Of a DNA stretch of 46,277 nt, positions 9,776 to 19,333 are shown piece after piece; the first letter of the stretch is position 1; every line of letters starts with the position of its first letter. Below the pieces are notes generated by a model. The model saw nothing but the letters and a program-made list of their open reading frames with translations. It was not told the origin of the DNA and did not search any database. The position numbers and the translations under genes are program-made. Origin of the DNA: Clavaria fumosa (Eukaryota > Basidiomycota > Agaricomycetes > Agaricales > Clavariaceae); the NCBI GenBank assembly GCA_951802425.1, contig CATOQE010000003.1, positions 1-46,277 of the forward strand, given 5' to 3'.

Positions 9776-10308
9776 TGTTGGAAGACATTGGAGGAGGGGA
9801 GGAAGTTGAGCTTGTGAGGGCCCCAGCACATAACAAGGATGGGGGAAGAGAAGCGGTACAGGCCCTCCTTATATACTGTGAAGGACGGATAAGAACCGGA
9901 AGATAAGCGAGGCGGTGGGAAGGGACCGTCACACAGGAGCACATGACGAATGAAGGAGCATGTGGAGATAAGCCGCGCCATGTGGAAGACTGCGGAGCAG
10001 CACATGGGCCGATAAGCGAAAGGCGATGATGTTCAAGATAAGAGTGTAGGGCAGCATTCGGCAAGCTGCGGACTGCGTGAGCCCACATGGGCAGCTGCGT
10101 CGAAGAGCAGTAGCAGGCAGCTGCGGACTGAGCAGGCCTGCGGGAGGACACACCGCAGTAGATGGATAGCATCCTTGGGCTGCGGACGATAGGCTGCGCC
10201 GCAGAAACCCGCAGCACCCCTGAGGTATATAAGGGGTGTAGTGACATGGGAAACCCCTTAGCGTTGTTCACTTGTCCCTTTCACCTTATCGTACTTTGGT
10301 GAAATCAC
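9776..10308 (+). mobile_element. candidate LTR with TATA box, 533 bp
   Basis: Bounded by TGTTGGAAG and AATCACA, with a strong TATATAAGG at 10226-10234. It is rich in GCTGCGGAC and GATAAGC motifs. An open coding frame follows directly. The layout fits a 5' LTR with promoter, but there is no second copy in the window and no target duplication. The bases after 10308 do not complement the region downstream of the TATA box, so a self-priming test is negative. Confidence 0.35.
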
Positions 10309-10792
10309 ACTGGCTTTCCCTACTGCCGACGAGAGATACCCCCTCTCCTCCTGGCCCGAAGTAGCGACTACGCCAACCTACAGACGGATCTACCCGACGC
10401 TGACTCAGCGACGAGCGCAGATCACACGACTCACACACCACCTGACTGAGTTCAGTCACTCCATCTGTGTCGATATCCTTGGACGCAATCACCCCGACCG
10501 CCAAGCCCTCGAGCACACGTTTGCACGAGGAGTAGCCAATCTCAGGCACCGAGTTATCGAAGCCAACGACTCTGAGTACAGAGCCAGAGCCACCCTACTT
10601 CGCTCTTTCCTAGGCCCCGGAAGACCCAGCAACAGAGTAATATCCCAATTCGACCCCATTGACCAGACCGCTTTCGATCCTCTCATTCTGGCACTCAGGA
10701 CTAACATAATTTCGGCACCCGATCACCTGACAGAAAGCACTTCCGAGCCTTCGGCCCAGCTTCCCATAACAAGTAGTAGGACAACACAATGA
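10262..10792 (+). CDS. unassigned 176-codon open frame without Met
   Basis: Open from just after a TAG at 10259-10261 to TGA at 10790-10792. Codon use is protein-like (GAC, GAG, GCC, CTC), with segments such as ADERYPLSSWPEVATTPTYR and DYRARATLL-like SEYRARATLLRSFLGP. There is no ATG anywhere in the frame, so it would need a spliced 5' exon, a fusion, or be a decayed remnant. The last approx. 25 bp overlap the LTR-D fragment. No domain recognised. Its position just after a candidate LTR suggests a retroelement leader or gag, but this is inference. Confidence 0.35.
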   Translation, partial: RCSLVPFTLSYFGEITLAFPTADERYPLSSWPEVATTPTYRRIYPTLTQRRAQITRLTHHLTEFSHSICVDILGRNHPDRQALEHTFARGVANLRHRVIEANDSEYRARATLLRSFLGPGRPSNRVISQFDPIDQTAFDPLILALRTNIISAPDHLTESTSEPSAQLPITSSRTTQ

Positions 10793-10890
10793 AGGGATTT
10801 GACCTGGAGACCACACAAGAGGGTGGCCACTATGTGACACCCAGTCAAGTACCTCAGGTGGCTCTTGACAGTGATCCTTGTGCCTAGCAT
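10770..10890 (-). mobile_element. LTR-D internal fragment
   Basis: Reverse complement of about 36468-36580, including the shared GACCTGGAGACCACA and GAGGGTGGCCACTATGTGA blocks. It is truncated at both ends: on the right it runs into LTR-B at 10906. Confidence 0.65.
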
Positions 10891-10905
10891 CCATTGGCAG
10901 AAGGC

Positions 10906-11529
10906 TGTTATGGCCTGTCCTGTCTCATAAATAGCACTGAAGGTCAATTTGTTGGTGACCATTTTTGAAAGCTTGCTAAGACCAAACAACTTTCAACTAC
11001 AATCAAGGATACTCAGTCCTGGAAGGTCATGAAAATGTCTGGTGAAGTGTAGGAATGGGAAAAGACAAGTGGGGAAGGGGAAGATGTCACTAGGAAGGTC
11101 ACGAAGTTGATGAAGCATAGGGTGGAGGGAAAGATGAGTTGAGAGAGGGAGGACATTGCTGAGAAGGTCATGAAGTCAATAGATGAAGCATAGAAGGAGA
11201 AATTGACAAGTTAAAGAGAAAAGGATGTTGCTGAGAGGGTTGTGAGTGGTCATGATGGTGTTGAGAGACATGTTGGTGAAGGCGATGACTTTGCCAACCA
11301 ACAGGAGAACATGTGGGGTTCAAGGAATCAGTACCAAGATGAAATAAAGGAAGATACTTAGGTACACAAGTTTATACAAGCATGGAGGATGAGTTTAGAA
11401 AGAAGCAGAGTAGTTGCAGAGTAGTCTTGGTGTTGTCAAGGTCACCAAGCAAGACAAGACCTATCAATTGTGGTGGTTCCAAGCTCAAAGGGCATAATAG
11501 CCTCAAGCTTAAACCAATGTGCATCAAGA
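10906..11529 (-). mobile_element. LTR-B fragment (3' half), minus strand
   Basis: Begins on the plus strand with TGTTATGGCCTGTCCTGTCT, the same end as the solo LTR at 5449. It follows it through the AAGCTTAAACCAA block to GTGCATCA at 11529, where similarity stops. The upstream half with the TATA box is missing. The copy lies head-to-head with the complete LTR-B at 11992, 462 bp away. Confidence 0.8.
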
Positions 11530-11991
11530 ACTGGGACTTCCTTTCTAATCAACTACATCAACATGCACAACAAAAACAATGAAACCACAAAAATCGCCTA
11601 GTATCCTAGTCCCTTATAATCCTCTAGCTTAGCTTGACTGCTACTGTAATGCATATATACTTTGGGAGATGGAGGAATGTCAAGTAATCCCAGGGAAGCC
11701 CCTGTGGACCCAGGGACTGATGTGCCAACATGTGTGACACCACCACAGATCCCCGCTCCCCCCACCCACACACCCAGCTCCAGCAACCCAGCAGCAAACC
11801 CAGACCGGAATGAAGAAACATGAGATGCAGCAATGGCAAGAATGGTACTACAGAGAATCGGCATCCAAATCCTTGAAGGACCAGTAACAGTCTTGGACAT
11901 GGCCACAGCCATCAAACAAATGATACATGCTGGAACCAGAATCCCCAAAAACTATGGCAGATGCAATGTTAGCAATTGTGACCCTCCTGCA
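11530..11991. other. spacer between two opposed LTR-B copies
   Basis: A-rich start (ACTTCCTTTCTA followed by AACAAAAACAATG), weakly similar to 43740-43790, then low-CpG sequence. A plus-strand frame around 11833-11990 reads as protein (VTVLDMATAIKQMIHAGTR) but runs into the LTR and matches nothing I recognise. Confidence 0.3.
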
Positions 11992-12687
11992 TGTCAGGAC
12001 CCATTCATTTTTCCTCGATCTACGACAACTCTACTAGCACCTGTGGACCTCCCGACACCTCCTTACCACCTCACAACCCCCCCTGTACTCTTCCGAAGCC
12101 CACTGCCCGATTCCGGATGCTTCCCCAGCCTCCCTCATATTCTCACGACACTTGCAACCATTATACTATATTCGTGTCAACCCCCACCACCTCACCCTAC
12201 ATGTGTCTACCACCTGAACCTGCCAAATTGATGCACGACACACAGTTATGCAATCTTCCTCAGCCAGCACCACTGGCACCACCAGTGTTACCCATGTTAC
12301 CAGCATTACCCATGTGACTTCCTGCCCAAGGTCACCTGCATCACTAGCATCACCTGTGTCACCACTGCCACTCATGTGACCACTCTTGGACCTCACAACC
12401 TTAATGATGAAACATGCCATTGATGGCCAGTTGAGCACTACTTCAAATTATGCTTCCTTTCTTCTCCCCAGTCATCTATAACTATGATACTTATGACCAA
12501 AGCACCTCTTCATAGTTATAGTTACTCATATGATTATTTAACTAAGTTGTGACCCATGACCAGTCAGGTTTGCGACCTTACCTATGTTTCCTTTACCCCT
12601 TGTGACCTTAGTAGAACATGTCCATAGTCTCCTTATGACTGACCATACCCTGTACTACTATAGTTCTGTCACTTGGCAACCTCTGTA

Positions 12688-12846
12688 CTTTTCCTCTTCT
12701 GTTATACTCTCTGTATGCATGTATATAAGTCTCACATGTACTTCTCCTCTTCTGTTATACTCTCTGTACACATGTATATAAGTCTCACATGTACTTCTCC
12801 TCTTCTGTTATACTCTCTGTACGCATGTATATAAGTCTCACATGTA
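12688..12846 (+). repeat. three tandem 53-bp units, each with a TATA box
   Basis: Units at 12688, 12741 and 12794 with only a few substitutions. Each holds TGTATATAAG. The other LTR-B copies carry one unit. The third TATA (12828-12835) is 32 nt upstream of the transcript-start motif. Confidence 0.92.
12828..12835 (+). promoter_or_regulatory. LTR-B TATA box (third unit)
   Basis: TATATAAG, nearest of three TATA boxes to the predicted RNA start at about 12858-12860. The distance of 32 nt is usual for fungal RNA polymerase II promoters with a TATA box. Confidence 0.65.
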
Positions 12847-12859
12847 CTTCTCATACTGT

Positions 12860-12871
12860 AGACTTGATATT
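12860..12871 (+). promoter_or_regulatory. predicted transcript 5' end / self-primer motif of LTR-B
   Basis: AGACTTGATATT, exactly complementary over 12 nt to 13483-13494. It is conserved in the solo copy (5916-5927, reverse strand). It should form the first bases of the element RNA. Confidence 0.7.
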
Positions 12872-13482
12872 GATGCACTTTTGGTTTAAGCTTGAGGCCA
12901 TGATGCCCTTTGAGCTTGGAACCATTGTGATTGAGAGGTCTTATCTCCCTTGGTGACCTCAAGATTGCCAAGACACTTTCAGCTTACTCTAAACTTGTCC
13001 TCCGTGCTCGTATGACTCATGCACTTAAGTATTCTCTTCACTTCATCTTGGTACTGATCTCCTCGAACCCCACAGGTTCTCCCATTGGTTGGCAAAGTTA
13101 TCACCTTCAGCAACATATCTCTTGACATCATCGTGACTACCCACAACTTTCTCAACATCATCTCTTTCTCCCACTTCATCTTTTTCCTTCTTTATGCTTC
13201 ATTGGTTGACTTCACGACCTCCTCAGTGTTACCTATTTCTCCCTCCTCATCAATTTCCTTCTTTATGCTTCATCTACCAACTTCAAAACCTTTCTAGTGA
13301 CATCTCCCCTCTCCCTATTTGTCTATTTCCATTCTTACATCTTCCCAGACATCTTTGCAACCTTCTGGGACTGAGCATTCTCAACTGTGCTCAACAGTTG
13401 ATTGGTCTTAGCGAGTTTCCAGGATCAGTCACCAACAAGTTGATTCCCAGCATTACCATCAAGACAGGACAGGCCCTAACAT

Positions 13483-13494
13483 AATATCAAGTCT
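13483..13494 (+). promoter_or_regulatory. primer-binding site, self-priming type
   Basis: AATATCAAGTCT starts one base after the LTR end (13481). It pairs perfectly with 12860-12871 and resembles no initiator-Met tRNA 3' end. This is where minus-strand DNA synthesis would begin. Confidence 0.72.
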
Positions 13495-13613
13495 CCCCCT
13501 TGCCCTACCACTCAACACCCGGATAACACCATATTATGTCCACCAGTCACACTCCTCCCCAACCTATTACTCATCATTTTCAAACATGCACAGGCAGCCA
13601 TGCAATCACTCCA

Positions 13614-13904
13614 ATGGCCTTGGAGACAACTCACGAGCCGCCCACTACCATTCAAGAATGACTGGCATCTGTTGTTCAGTTGCAACCTGAAGAACCCACC
13701 CAAATCACAGCCAGTCAAGCTTCATCCCTGTGTGAAGAAGCCGAGTCCCTCATAGAGCAGCTTGGCTATCTGCGCTTCGACTGTCCCTGCCACCATACCT
13801 ACCAAATCCTTAACAATACTTGTCACCAGTACGAAGTGGGAACCCTCGACAAAGAATTGGCTTACATCATAGAGACCACAAATCTTTATGAGCCTTTGGT
13901 ATGA
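13614..13904 (+). pseudogene. gag-like ORF remnant of the LTR-B element
   Basis: An ATG lies at 13614, 120 bp after the primer-binding site. The frame holds 96 codons with a single TGA at 13659-13661, where CGA would restore an Arg. The protein is acidic with a helical stretch (SSLCEEAESLIEQLGYLRFD) and several Cys/His residues (CPCHHTYQIL). No zinc knuckle or capsid motif is identifiable. Position and frame suggest the N-terminus of gag for this element. The frame stops at 13902-13904, and more Pro-rich pieces follow in other frames up to about 14400. Confidence 0.45.
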
Positions 13905-14400
13905 TTGATGGACAGATTCCACACTAATCCACAGAACTGATTATATGAAAGTCAATGTCAGTATCCAGGGACTACTGACCATGGAGTTCCCACTCCTCCT
14001 GACCTGGATACCCCTTTGCAACCTCTGAGACAGGTTCAACCTACCAGAGGACCCCAGGATATGGCCCCACTTTTCCAGGTCACAGCCTGATCTCTTCAGA
14101 ATTTCACAAACCCTGCTGTGACCTGCCATTGTCTCTAGGATCCCAAGGTACACCACCCCTCATAGCAGCTGGCCCACTTGGATGCAGCCAGCTACTACTC
14201 CGAGCAGGGCACTCCCTTGCAACCCTATAGGGACCGAAGCAATGCTTCAACCTGCCTCCCACCTTGAAATACCAGTCGAACCCTTCTGTATTCTTCAACT
14301 GGAAGCGTGACCAGTACCCCTGATGGAGATGTGACCAGTATCTCGTCCCCCGTCTCAGGCTGAAGCTCCACAGGTCCCTCTGGTCCCCCCTATGCCTCCA
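13905..14400 (+). pseudogene. degenerate Pro-rich gag-like sequence
   Basis: Short plus-strand frames interrupted by several stops contain Pro/Gln/Thr-rich segments (PTPPDLDTPLQPLRQVQPTR, YYSEQGTPLQPYRDRS) of the kind found between capsid and zinc knuckle in gag. On the opposite strand the Copia frame loses similarity to RT at about 14400, which marks the junction between the two elements. Confidence 0.35.
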
Positions 14401-15939
14401 CACCTTGCTGCCATCCCAGGCTTCTTTCCATTGACTGGCGTCATCTCTCAAGAGCGCTTTGGCGAGGGTGCACGGTTCGGATCCTACAGCGCCTGCGGTC
14501 AATGCGAAGAGGGGAAAATAGTTGTCAGAGTCGTCTGAGGTGTTTTCAGGTGCGTACGCTGAAGCGTGGGCGTGGTGGCCGGCTAATTTCCTGTAAAATC
14601 CAGGTTCATGGCGTTTGTGGCGAGGTCGACCGGATTCATCATGTTCGGCATGCTGGGGGTAATCAGGCGTTGGTGACGGGGATCTGCGACTGTTGGAATG
14701 ACTGTGAGTATCATCTGAGTCGCTCTCGTCACTGTCTGACAGCTGATCGTTGCTTCTTGTGTCATCTTGGTCACTTTCACTTTCGTCGGTGCCGGGTGAC
14801 GAAGGGCGGGCCTCCGGAGAGTTTCGGAGAATGTCCTTTCGCCTCTCCCCCTCAATCTCTGACTCTTCGGAGATTTGGACCGTCTGAGGATGTCTGGTAC
14901 GGTCAAAAGTGACTTCATGCTCGATTTTAACTTGTCGTTTCTCAGGGACATAAATTCGATAGCCAGTACTCGTTGCATTGAAGCCAACGAAGTGGCCGAG
15001 CATCGCGCGAGGTTCCAGCTTGCTGGCATCTACGATTTTAACCCAGGCACACGTGCCGAATGGTACAACTCGCGACATGTCGGGTTTTTTGCCGTATCGA
15101 GCTTCGTACAGGGTACCGTTGTTGAGTGCACGTGTAGGTGAGCGGTTTTTTATCCAAGCTGCGTGATTCATCGCTTCAGCCCACAGGAATCTAGACAACT
15201 TCGAGTCGATAAGCATCGTGCGGGCTAGCTCGGCTTTCGTGCGGTTCCAACGCTCAGCAATGCCGACTTGCTCATGCGTGTCATAGACAGTGAGTTCTCG
15301 TATTGTCCCTTTGTTGGCCAGGTGCTCACTGAATTTATCGTTGAGGAACTCGTGGCCGCGGTCAGACCAGAGGATTTTTATCTTTATGCCATCCTGCGTC
15401 TCAAGGTGTTTCTCAAAATCAAGATAGGCTTGAAACGCCTCATTCTTATGGCGAAGAAAGGCAACGTGAGTCCAGCGAGTTGCACAGTCGATGAAATCGA
15501 CTGTGTAACGGCTCCTAAATATTGACTCAACCTTCGCAGGTCCCCATAGGTCGGTGTGGATGCAATCTCCGAAGTTCTGCGCACAGTTTTGGGCTTGCTC
15601 AGGAAACGATTGATGGTGAGGCTTTGCCTGCGCACATGCGTCACAGAACTCAGGTTCCGAGTCATCATCGAGCATTATGCCGGTAATTTTACCCGTTTTT
15701 ATTGCATGTTTAATGGTCTCGACATTGATATGGCCCAAGGTGCGGTGCACTTCGGTTATGCTTAGCCGCTGCGTGGCTATATTGGCGTGTAGTGGGCTGT
15801 GTTTATGCATGCTGCCGTTTAGGATGTAGAGACCGTTTATTTTCTTCACTCGGGCTAGCTCCCTTCCATCAGAATGTTTGATGGTGCAGTGTCCCTGTCC
15901 AAATGTGGCCGCATCCGACTCCATTGAATTCCCCTCCAT
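14104..15939 (-). pseudogene. Ty1/Copia pol: pre-integrase domain and integrase, truncated before RT
   Basis: 611 open codons. The zinc-binding pre-integrase domain is intact: H-x3-H in HRTLGHINVE and C-x2-C in FCDACAQAK. The integrase core follows with all three catalytic residues visible: HTDLWGP (D), ILWSDRGHEF (D) and GIAERWNR (E). After it come the Copia FGTCAWVKI block and an acidic Ser/Asp-rich linker (SESDQDDTRSNDQLSDSDES). At the start of RT (DASQWKEAWDGSKVW) similarity ends, so RT and RNase H are gone. The last approx. 100 codons are unrelated read-through. CpG is largely intact, so this copy is younger than most neighbours. Confidence 0.9.
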
Positions 15940-17047
15940 TGGCTGCGGTAACTGGCCTGGGAGACATGTTCCGGAAATTGATCAACTTCTGTCTCAAAGG
16001 GGTAAAATGGGCGGTAGCTCCACTATCAAGGAATGCGGTGACGTGGGAGCACTGATGAGTTGCCTTCGCAGCGACATCTGTGGGAGTAGAAGTACAGGTG
16101 AATGCGACCCACTCGTCCGTCTCTTCTTTCTTCCCCTTCGTTGCTGCAGCGTTCGCTTCGGTTTGTTTGCTCTTCGCCCAGGGAGGGCATTGTCCCTCCT
16201 TGGGTCCTCCCTTGGCAAAGCAGTCCTCTATATTGTGGTTGGTGCGTTTGCAGTTGTCCCACAGCTTCGTTTGGCCTGAAGACTTGTTCCCCTTGCCTCT
16301 GCGACGATTTTTATTTGTCTGGAAGGCCGCCTGACCAGATTTTGATAGTCCATGAGTTATCTGTCATTGATGATTCTCCTCAAGGACAATTCTAATCAGG
16401 TAGTTCGGGTCAACAGCTTTTTCGTTCATGTCTGCGGCGTGGAGGACGGATTGCAGGAGTGGCCAATAGCTTAGCGGTAAGCTCACATGTATCATCGTCG
16501 CGAAGTCGTCATCATTGACTGGTGTGCCGATTGCCTCCAGTTCATTTTGCAGGTCGGTCATCGCGTTGAGGTGCGCACGCACATCTCCTCCTTCGGGGCA
16601 GTGAAGCTCCTGAATATGTTGATGGGTATCAACTTGATAAACACGACTTTTCTTCCTAGCATCCGAGATTATTTGCTGCCACATCTGTGCAGCTGAAGTG
16701 TTTGCCCGGAGCATCGTGGAAAGTCACGGCGAGACAGAGGTAAGCATTATGTGTTGTGCCACGTACTCTTTTTGCTCATACTCGTCCATAGCGCATTCGA
16801 GCTCTTGGATCTCGAGTTGCATGGCGGGTTTTCCAGGATCAGAAACTGGTCGGCCGTTCTCGATGTCAAAAGGTAGAGGTCGCCTTGCTGTCCTTTCGAC
16901 GTGTCTGATCAGTCCCTTGGCTCCCATAGCGGTCTTGGCTCTCATTTCGTAATCAGGCCAGTTTGAACTGTCATTGCGAAGCTTTATTATTGCGAACGAG
17001 GAGCTCTGGGGGGCGACAGAACCTTTGTGTTGGGAAGCAGGTCTCAT
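15869..17047 (-). pseudogene. Ty1/Copia gag and protease, one frame with two TGA stops
   Basis: A single 393-codon frame opens at ATG 17047. Gag (UBN2/Copia type) shows IKLRNDSSNWPDYEMRAKTA and DVRAHLNAMTDLQNELEAIG. The zinc knuckle reads W-D-N-C-K-R-T-N-H-N-I-E-D-C, with the first Cys replaced by Trp. The protease motif is AFLDSGATAHF, with catalytic Asp present. The frame is interrupted by TGA at 16724-16726 and 16364-16366. In both, CGA (Arg) restores continuity. It ends at TGA 15869-15871. The integrase frame (from 15939) is offset by one base, so a 1-nt indel lies near 15900-15930. Intact Copia elements normally have one gag-pol frame. Confidence 0.85.
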
Positions 17048-17049
17048 AA

Positions 17050-17288
17050 TCTCTAGAATAGAGGTGACCTGACACTACAGTTAGATGCTCAGTCGGTAGT
17101 CCAAACTTATCTGGTATTCACCTGACACTACAGTTAGACTATAAGTATTTAGTGTCAGTACAAAGAGTGTAAGGTGATAAAAGTTATTTAGACTCACTGC
17201 TCAGTTGGTAGTCCGAACTGAGCAGTATCGCACCATGCGCATGGCTGTGAAAAGTGTAAATTAGGTTTGTGCTCTACTTGAACATCCA
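17050..17288 (-). other. leader region of the Copia element with short direct repeats
   Basis: Holds two copies of CACCTGACACTACAGTTAGA-type sequence (near 17066 and 17119) and two of TGCTCAGT(C/T)GGTAGTCC (near 17086 and 17200). It lies 5' of the Copia gag ATG. No LTR end could be fixed before REP-F starts at about 17289. Confidence 0.4.
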
Positions 17289-17561
17289 ACATTGATGTCA
17301 TAGAACTACTGGCAGTGTTAGTTCAGTTTATATCATTGATCAAGGAAACTCAATCCTCAATCAACAACATGCCCATATTGTTGACCAATGGTAAGTGCAA
17401 ATAGTCAGCCAATGGCATGCACATATTGTCAGTCAACAAAGCAGTGGAAGCAGGGCATACAAGCAAGGTGAGCATGATAGACAGGGACTTACATTGAGGG
17501 GTTGAGTGACTTGCTGACAGTAGACTCTGAAGGTCTGAGACAACTGGGGACAGGGACAGGA
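17289..17561. repeat. REP-F copy 2, left part
   Basis: Starts with CATTGATGTCATAGAACTAC, identical in start to copy 3 at 24827. It then jumps to the ACAAGCAAGGTGAGCATGAT block, lacking most of the G-rich section present in copies 1 and 3. Confidence 0.75.
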
Positions 17562-18430
17562 AATTTTGTTCCCACATTTCATCAGTCTTTCTTGTCTAGG
17601 TGGCTAACATTATTATGCCTTCTTGTCTCACTACCCATGGTGGGCCTTCTTCTTCCATTCTATACAGCATCCATTCAAGCCCTCCTCTATCTGAAGTGCT
17701 CCCTGCTGACCCTGTGGCACTATCAGATAGTCACCCATATACTAGCATACCATTGCCCTTGCATTATTGTCTGCTCTCCTGTCTCTGCCCAAGTGAATTC
17801 ATTCAGCAATTGCATCTCATATGTTGATAGCTGTGGGCCACACACTTTGAAACACATGCATACAAGCCTTGACACTGACTCAACTCACAACTGAACTGAC
17901 TTCATAAGATGTGGGCATCCATGACACCCACTTTGACATACACCTTCAGTCAACCTTGTGCATCATGTGAGCATGGGAGTCCTGGATACCCACTTTGAGA
18001 TACACATCCAGTCAACTTACTTTGTACATTATGAGAGGTGTGGGTGTCCTGGCCATTTACATGGCATGGCTCACCTGTAACATGAAGCCTGCATCACATT
18101 GGATCTTGCAATTGGTAGGTATGTAGGACCTAGGTTTTGGCATGCTGGGAGTGAGCAGCACAGGTGGCATAAGTAGGATGGAGGGTGGACAGCCTGAGTG
18201 GGGTGAATGGGTGGCACAAGCAAGGTGAGTAAAGCAGGAAGCAAGCCAAGTGGTGTAGCACCAATGAGGTGAGTGGGCAGGCAGCACAAGCAGGGTGGAT
18301 GGTGCAATTGGGGTGAGCAGCATGGGGGACACCAGTGGGACAAGTTTGGTGGACAGTGCATGTGCATATTATCAGTCAATGATATATCTGCTTGAGTAAT
18401 GTATGTGTTTACTGTGCTCATGTTTGTCAT
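17562..18430. repeat. palindrome IR2, left arm (869 bp)
   Basis: Reverse complement of 18465-19333 with no indel. Comparing translations of both arms shows one substitution (near 17668). The family is REP-F. Antisense open frames (for example 18057-18332) recur identically on the other arm and are low-complexity Cys/His/Leu/Pro frames, not genes. Confidence 0.93.
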
Positions 18431-18464
18431 CCTGGCACTGCTCATGCTCATCAGTCATTGCTTA
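18431..18464. repeat. IR2 loop (34 bp)
   Basis: The only asymmetric bases at the palindrome centre. They match 3712-3745 of REP-F copy 1 (CCTGGCACTGCTCATG), so the inversion point lies inside the repeat. Confidence 0.85.
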
Positions 18465-19333
18465 ATGACAAACATGAGCACAGTAAACACATACATTACT
18501 CAAGCAGATATATCATTGACTGATAATATGCACATGCACTGTCCACCAAACTTGTCCCACTGGTGTCCCCCATGCTGCTCACCCCAATTGCACCATCCAC
18601 CCTGCTTGTGCTGCCTGCCCACTCACCTCATTGGTGCTACACCACTTGGCTTGCTTCCTGCTTTACTCACCTTGCTTGTGCCACCCATTCACCCCACTCA
18701 GGCTGTCCACCCTCCATCCTACTTATGCCACCTGTGCTGCTCACTCCCAGCATGCCAAAACCTAGGTCCTACATACCTACCAATTGCAAGATCCAATGTG
18801 ATGCAGGCTTCATGTTACAGGTGAGCCATGCCATGTAAATGGCCAGGACACCCACACCTCTCATAATGTACAAAGTAAGTTGACTGGATGTGTATCTCAA
18901 AGTGGGTATCCAGGACTCCCATGCTCACATGATGCACAAGGTTGACTGAAGGTGTATGTCAAAGTGGGTGTCATGGATGCCCACATCTTATGAAGTCAGT
19001 TCAGTTGTGAGTTGAGTCAGTGTCAAGGCTTGTATGCATGTGTTTCAAAGTGTGTGGCCCACAGCTATCAACATATGAGATGCAATTGCTGAATGAATTC
19101 ACTTGGGCAGAGACAGGAGAGCAGACAATAATGCAAGGGCAATGGTATGCTAGTATATGGGTGACTATCTGATAGTGCCACAGGGTCAGCAGGGAGCACT
19201 TCAGATAGAGGAGGGCTTGAATGGATGCTGGATAGAATGGAAGAAGAAGGCCCACCATGGGTAGTGAGACAAGAAGGCATAATAATGTTAGCCACCTAGA
19301 CAAGAAAGACTGATGAAATGTGGGAACAAAATT
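18465..19333. repeat. palindrome IR2, right arm (869 bp)
   Basis: Mirror copy of 17562-18430. The outer flank here (GCGTTTCTTAAGG) differs from the outer flank of the left arm, so both junctions are genuine breakpoints in the assembled sequence. Confidence 0.93.

Larger units (their letters stand above)
11992..13481 (+). mobile_element. LTR-B, complete, 1490 bp (5' LTR)
   Basis: Termini TGTCAGGACC and GGCCCTAACA match the inverted termini of the solo copy 5449-6698. The flanks (CTGCA and TAATA) are not duplicated. The sequence after it carries a primer-binding site, so it is a 5' LTR with internal sequence to its right. It is longer than the solo copy mainly because of the triplicated promoter unit and a longer C/T-rich 3' portion (CCTTCTTTATGCTTCAT repeated at 13188 and 13258). 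Strongly CpG-depleted. Confidence 0.88.

Noticed and set aside
9776..10330. Self-priming or tRNA primer site after the candidate LTR at 9776
   Set aside because: Bases after 10308 match neither the predicted RNA start (about 10258) nor a recognisable tRNA 3' end.
11992..13481. Solo-LTR interpretation of the complete LTR-B
   Set aside because: The flanking 5-mers CTGCA and TAATA differ and a primer-binding site follows, so it is a 5' LTR with internal sequence.
18057..18838. Paired identical ORFs on opposite strands (Leu/Pro/His/Cys-rich)
   Set aside because: They are the two arms of the IR2 palindrome read in mirror image; composition follows the G-rich REP-F repeat.
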